A DNA stretch of 24,286 nt from CAKUFA01 sp963646285 (GTDB lineage: Bacteria; Bacillota; Clostridia; Christensenellales; Aristaeellaceae). The stretch is from contig CAVIWF010000039.1 in assembly GCA_963646285.1 (NCBI GenBank), forward strand, positions 1 to 24,286, written 5' to 3'. Position numbers and translations under genes: made by a program. The notes under the pieces are model-generated. The model ran no database searches, was not told where the DNA came from, and saw nothing but the letters and a program-made list of their open reading frames with translations. Positions within the stretch are counted from its first letter, which is position 1; each line of letters begins with the position of its first letter. This document shows, piece by piece, positions 22,122 through 24,286 of the stretch.

Positions 22122-23453
22122 TTATGCCTGATTGGGCAAGGCGGCGGTTTCTTTCTTCATCATGGCCGTTACGTAGAACATGACCAGCAGCTCCGTAATG
22201 GGCATGACGTACCACAGGGAATCTGCGCCCATGACCGTTGGCAGAAGCATGATCAATGCACCGCTGATGATGAGTCCCCTTGCTACGGAGACCACAAAGG
22301 CGATGGAAGGCTTCATAATGGCCTGAAAGTAGTAAGTGGAAAAAATGTTCAGCGGCAGCAGCAGGAAGGACAAGGCGTAGGTGCGGATAATAGGGGGCGC
22401 CATCATCAATATTTCCTCCGTTGGGGTCATGAAAATGCGGATATAGAGCTGGGGCACCGCCATGCTTAACCCTGTCCAAAACAGGCCGAAAAAGGCAGTG
22501 GTCCATAGGGCATAGCCCAGGGTTTCACGAATGCGGCTGCCCTGGCCTGCACCGTAGTTGGTGGAAATAATGGGTTGGGCAGCCTGCCCCACACTGTAGG
22601 CACAACACTGTACGAAGGTGCTCACGTTGATAATGGGGCCGTAAATGGCAAGGGCATTGGTGCCCAGATACTTCATAATCTGCCGGTTGAACAGTACGGT
22701 CAGAATTCCCATGGCCACATCAATGAAGAAGGTGGAAAACCCGGTAACAGTAATTTCCCGAAGCATTTGCAGGACTTTAACGGGCTTTACCAGATGCAGG
22801 GTGTTGGACTTCTTCGCAAAATGGGTCAGCATCACAAGGAAGGAAATAGCGGAACCGATGGCTGTTGCCAGCCCTGCACCATAGATGCCCATGTCGCAGG
22901 TGAAGACAAAAAAGTAATCGCCGAAAATATTGAAAATGCCGCCGGACAGCACGCCCAAGGTAGCCAGGCCCGGATCGTTGTCGTTGCGCAGAAAGGCCGC
23001 CAGCATTTGATTGAACAGGAATAAGGGGAACACCCACAGGATGGGCGCCATGTAGGTTTCCGCCATGACCAGCAGCGTTTCATCTGCACCGAAGAAAGTC
23101 AGCACCGGCTGTTCAAAGCAGAGAATGCCTGCCCAGCTCAACATGGCCAGCAATACCGAGCCAATCACGGAAGAGGTAAAGTACTGCATTTCACTGCCGT
23201 CACGGACAACGTTGCTGCCCCGCTTGGTGCTGAAAATCACGCTGCCGCCGATGCCCATGAGCAGCCCCAAACTGTATATGATGTTCCACACCGGCGCCAC
23301 CACTGCCAGGGCTGCCGTGCCGTTGGGACCATGGTACTGTCCCACCATGGCCATGTCAACAACGCCATAGATGCAGGAAATCAGTGCACTGCCAAAGGCG
23401 GCACTCAGGTATTTGAAGTAAAGAGACTTAATGTTACCCCTCAGCAAATCCAT
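22122..23453 (-). CDS. MATE-family multidrug/metabolite exporter
   Basis: This 443-residue membrane protein has about 12 predicted transmembrane segments in two homologous halves and belongs to the MATE superfamily, DinF/NorM-like. N-terminal features include SCIYGVVDMAMVGQYHGPNGTAAL, where the D after VV is conserved in many MATE members. It should export cationic compounds using a Na+ or H+ gradient; substrate is unknown. I start at ATG 23453 with AGGAGG 7 nt upstream. ATG 23459 is too close to that site, and a longer in-frame reading from 23498 starts within the leader terminator. Its own promoter and attenuator-like leader suggest conditional expression. The gene upstream ends 155 bp away. 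Confidence 0.93.
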   Translation of the reverse strand: MDLLRGNIKSLYFKYLSAAFGSALISCIYGVVDMAMVGQYHGPNGTAALAVVAPVWNIIYSLGLLMGIGGSVIFSTKRGSNVVRDGSEMQYFTSSVIGSVLLAMLSWAGILCFEQPVLTFFGADETLLVMAETYMAPILWVFPLFLFNQMLAAFLRNDNDPGLATLGVLSGGIFNIFGDYFFVFTCDMGIYGAGLATAIGSAISFLVMLTHFAKKSNTLHLVKPVKVLQMLREITVTGFSTFFIDVAMGILTVLFNRQIMKYLGTNALAIYGPIINVSTFVQCCAYSVGQAAQPIISTNYGAGQGSRIRETLGYALWTTAFFGLFWTGLSMAVPQLYIRIFMTPTEEILMMAPPIIRTYALSFLLLPLNIFSTYYFQAIMKPSIAFVVSVARGLIISGALIMLLPTVMGADSLWYVMPITELLVMFYVTAMMKKETAALPNQA

Positions 23454-23470
23454 TTTCATTCCTCCTTTGT

Positions 23471-23531
23471 AAAAAAGCCGGATAAAAAAGCCGGACAAGG
23501 AACAGACATTTCAGTCTGCGCCTTATCCGGC
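23471..23531 (-). terminator. Leader terminator/attenuator of the MATE gene with duplicated 3' arm
   Basis: On the minus strand GCCGGATAAGG (complement of 23521-23531) pairs with CCTTGTCCGGC (23490-23500), with an inner CAGAC/GTCTG hairpin, and is followed by six T. A 13-bp unit is tandemly duplicated: AAAAAAGCCGGAC at 23484-23496 and AAAAAAGCCGGAT at 23471-23483 (plus strand). This gives a second 3' arm, ATCCGGC, that matches the 5' arm perfectly and has its own six-T tail. Transcripts from the MATE promoter must pass this element before the coding start. Confidence 0.8.
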
Positions 23532-23573
23532 TCATGTTTCTTTGAACAGATTGCCCTCCGACGAACAGGTGTC

Positions 23574-23601
23574 ATTGTAACAGATTCCGGTGGATTGTCA
23601 A
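23574..23601 (-). promoter_or_regulatory. Sigma-A promoter of the MATE gene
   Basis: TTGACA (23596-23601), a 16-bp spacer and TACAAT (23574-23579) on the minus strand. It gives a leader of about 110 nt that contains the attenuator-like terminator. Confidence 0.8.
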
Positions 23602-23608
23602 GGGGGAT

Positions 23609-24103
23609 TTACAAAACCGCAACCACCCCTGCCCCCAGAGCCGCTGCCAGGGCGAAAAGGGGAATGCCCCGCAGGAAAGAATCCACATGCAGGGCAGGAT
23701 CCTGATAGGCTTCCTTTTCCGGCAGGAAAGAGAAGCGAATCCGGGGGGTATTCCGCCACCAGCACAGGTCAATCATCACCAGGTCGAAAAGCCCCAGTCC
23801 TTCGCCTAAAAAGAGGAAGTACAGGAAGGCGGACAGGTAGCTGTCCAGCTCCAGCACATGCTTCAGGGCAATGCCCAGCAGGGAAAAGGCCACCGTAAAC
23901 AGGATCAAATTGCTGAGCAGCACTGCTGCCACAGGCTTGGGCGCAGACACCTTGTCGGCCAGAGACTTTTCTGCACGTACCCGCTCCTGCACTTCCTTGG
24001 GGTAGGAACGAAGGCTCCGCAGGTTTTTCTGATCTCCTCCCGTACCCAGGAAGCACATGCCCCAGTACAGCAGGTAGAGCACCACGGCAACAAAAATTCT
24101 CAT
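23609..24103 (-). CDS. Conserved membrane protein of unknown function
   Basis: This 164-residue protein has four likely membrane segments: about 2-18, 61-80, 86-106 and 143-163. The segment between the first two is charged (DQKNLRSLRSYPKEVQERVRAEKSL). The most distinctive part is LGEGLGLFDLVMIDLCWWRNTPRIRF, which I associate with a small uncharacterised family common in Firmicutes. No catalytic motif is evident. I start at ATG 24103, with AGGAGG 9 nt upstream; ATG 24109 and GTG 24112 are in frame but lie too close to that site. It has its own promoter, and no terminator separates it from the MATE promoter 8 nt beyond the stop. A shared role with the exporter is possible but not shown. Confidence 0.75.
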   Translation of the reverse strand: MRIFVAVVLYLLYWGMCFLGTGGDQKNLRSLRSYPKEVQERVRAEKSLADKVSAPKPVAAVLLSNLILFTVAFSLLGIALKHVLELDSYLSAFLYFLFLGEGLGLFDLVMIDLCWWRNTPRIRFSFLPEKEAYQDPALHVDSFLRGIPLFALAAALGAGVVAVL

Positions 24104-24125
24104 GATCATCACCCTCCTATGGGCG

Positions 24126-24155
24126 ATTATAGTAGACTAACCGCCTGAACGTCAA
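24126..24155 (-). promoter_or_regulatory. Sigma-A promoter of the small membrane protein
   Basis: TTGACG (24150-24155), an 18-bp spacer and a perfect TATAAT (24126-24131) on the minus strand. The leader is only about 15-20 nt. Confidence 0.82.
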
Positions 24156-24184
24156 GTGAAAATCATGAGAATATGGTTCAGACC

Positions 24185-24249
24185 ATCAACAAACCCCAGG
24201 TGGCGTTGGAGGGCTCGCAAGCCCTTCAACTTTAAATCGAAAATCGGCG
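24185..24249. repeat. Right copy of the 65-bp dispersed palindromic repeat
   Basis: It is the inverted counterpart of 1-65 (62 of 65 identical) and holds the same TGCG/CGCA-loop hairpin. Here a further dyad is visible at its outer end: CGAAAATCG (24239-24247) and CGATTTTCG (24260-24268), followed by TGCTTTTT. The element therefore probably extends beyond the 65 bp shared with the left copy. It lies upstream of the small membrane gene promoter, about 30 bp from its -35 element. Confidence 0.85.
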
Positions 24250-24286
24250 ACATGTGCGGCGATTTTCGTGCTTTTTCGCCAGAAAA

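Noticed and set aside
23454..23498. TTG-initiated extension of the MATE protein
   Set aside because: The extra residues are encoded by the terminator arm and T-runs; the AGGAGG lies downstream of that start.
1..24286. Inverted end repeats as transposon or integrative element termini
   Set aside because: No transposase or integrase, no visible target duplication, and the enclosed genes include core functions (trpS, recR, nrdR).

Overview
The window looks like chromosomal DNA from an anaerobic Firmicute of class Clostridia. The evidence is a tryptophan T-box leader, the neighbouring recR/ybaB/nrdR genes, strong AGGAGG ribosome binding sites, sigma-A promoters, a split transketolase and no outer-membrane genes. 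Moderately GC-rich coding sequence and a tandem-PG_binding_1 protein with 'SRTLRSGDSGDDVK'-type repeats suggest a gut or rumen lineage such as Christensenellales or Oscillospirales. The sequence alone does not fix the genus. No rRNA, tRNA, CRISPR array, transposase or phage gene was seen.

Region 1 (83-10871, minus strand) is a tightly packed eight-gene sugar operon, read from right to left. It has a sigma-A promoter, a LacI-type regulator, a trehalase/GH63-like hydrolase, a nucleoside-hydrolase-superfamily protein with an atypical active site, a GH78 alpha-L-rhamnosidase, an L-fucose-isomerase-like enzyme, the N and C halves of a transketolase, and a glycerol-kinase-like FGGY kinase. None of the three hydrolases has a signal peptide, so the glycoside is probably taken up first. 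No transporter is encoded here. Isomerase, kinase and split transketolase in one operon match the logic of the known non-oxidative D-apiose route (apiose to apulose to apulose-4-phosphate, then transketolase). The kinase keeps the glycerol-binding residues of GlpK, which fits the glycerol-like end of apulose. This is an inference; another pentose or a branched sugar is possible.

Region 2 (10991-15258, minus) is a tryptophan supply operon. A sigma-A promoter and a T-box riboswitch with a UGG (Trp) specifier precede an ABC transporter (binding protein, permease, ATPase; the TrpXYZ type) and trpS, ending in a strong terminator.

Region 3 (15322-18994, minus) is housekeeping: a DUF4097 protein, ybaB, recR and rmuC from one promoter, preceded by nrdR. 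The nrdR promoter carries a cluster of three DnaA-box-like 9-mers directly downstream of the -10 element.

Region 4 (19054-22118, plus) holds two envelope genes, each with its own promoter and terminator: a DUF368/PopT-type undecaprenyl-phosphate translocase, and a secreted protein with five PG_binding_1 domains and an uncharacterised C-terminal domain that may be a Cys/His enzyme.

Region 5 (22122-24155, minus) holds a MATE exporter behind an attenuator-like leader whose terminator 3' arm is duplicated, and a small conserved membrane protein. Nearly identical 65-bp inverted repeats lie at both ends of the window (1-65 and 24185-24249). They are probably copies of a dispersed intergenic palindromic element rather than transposon ends.
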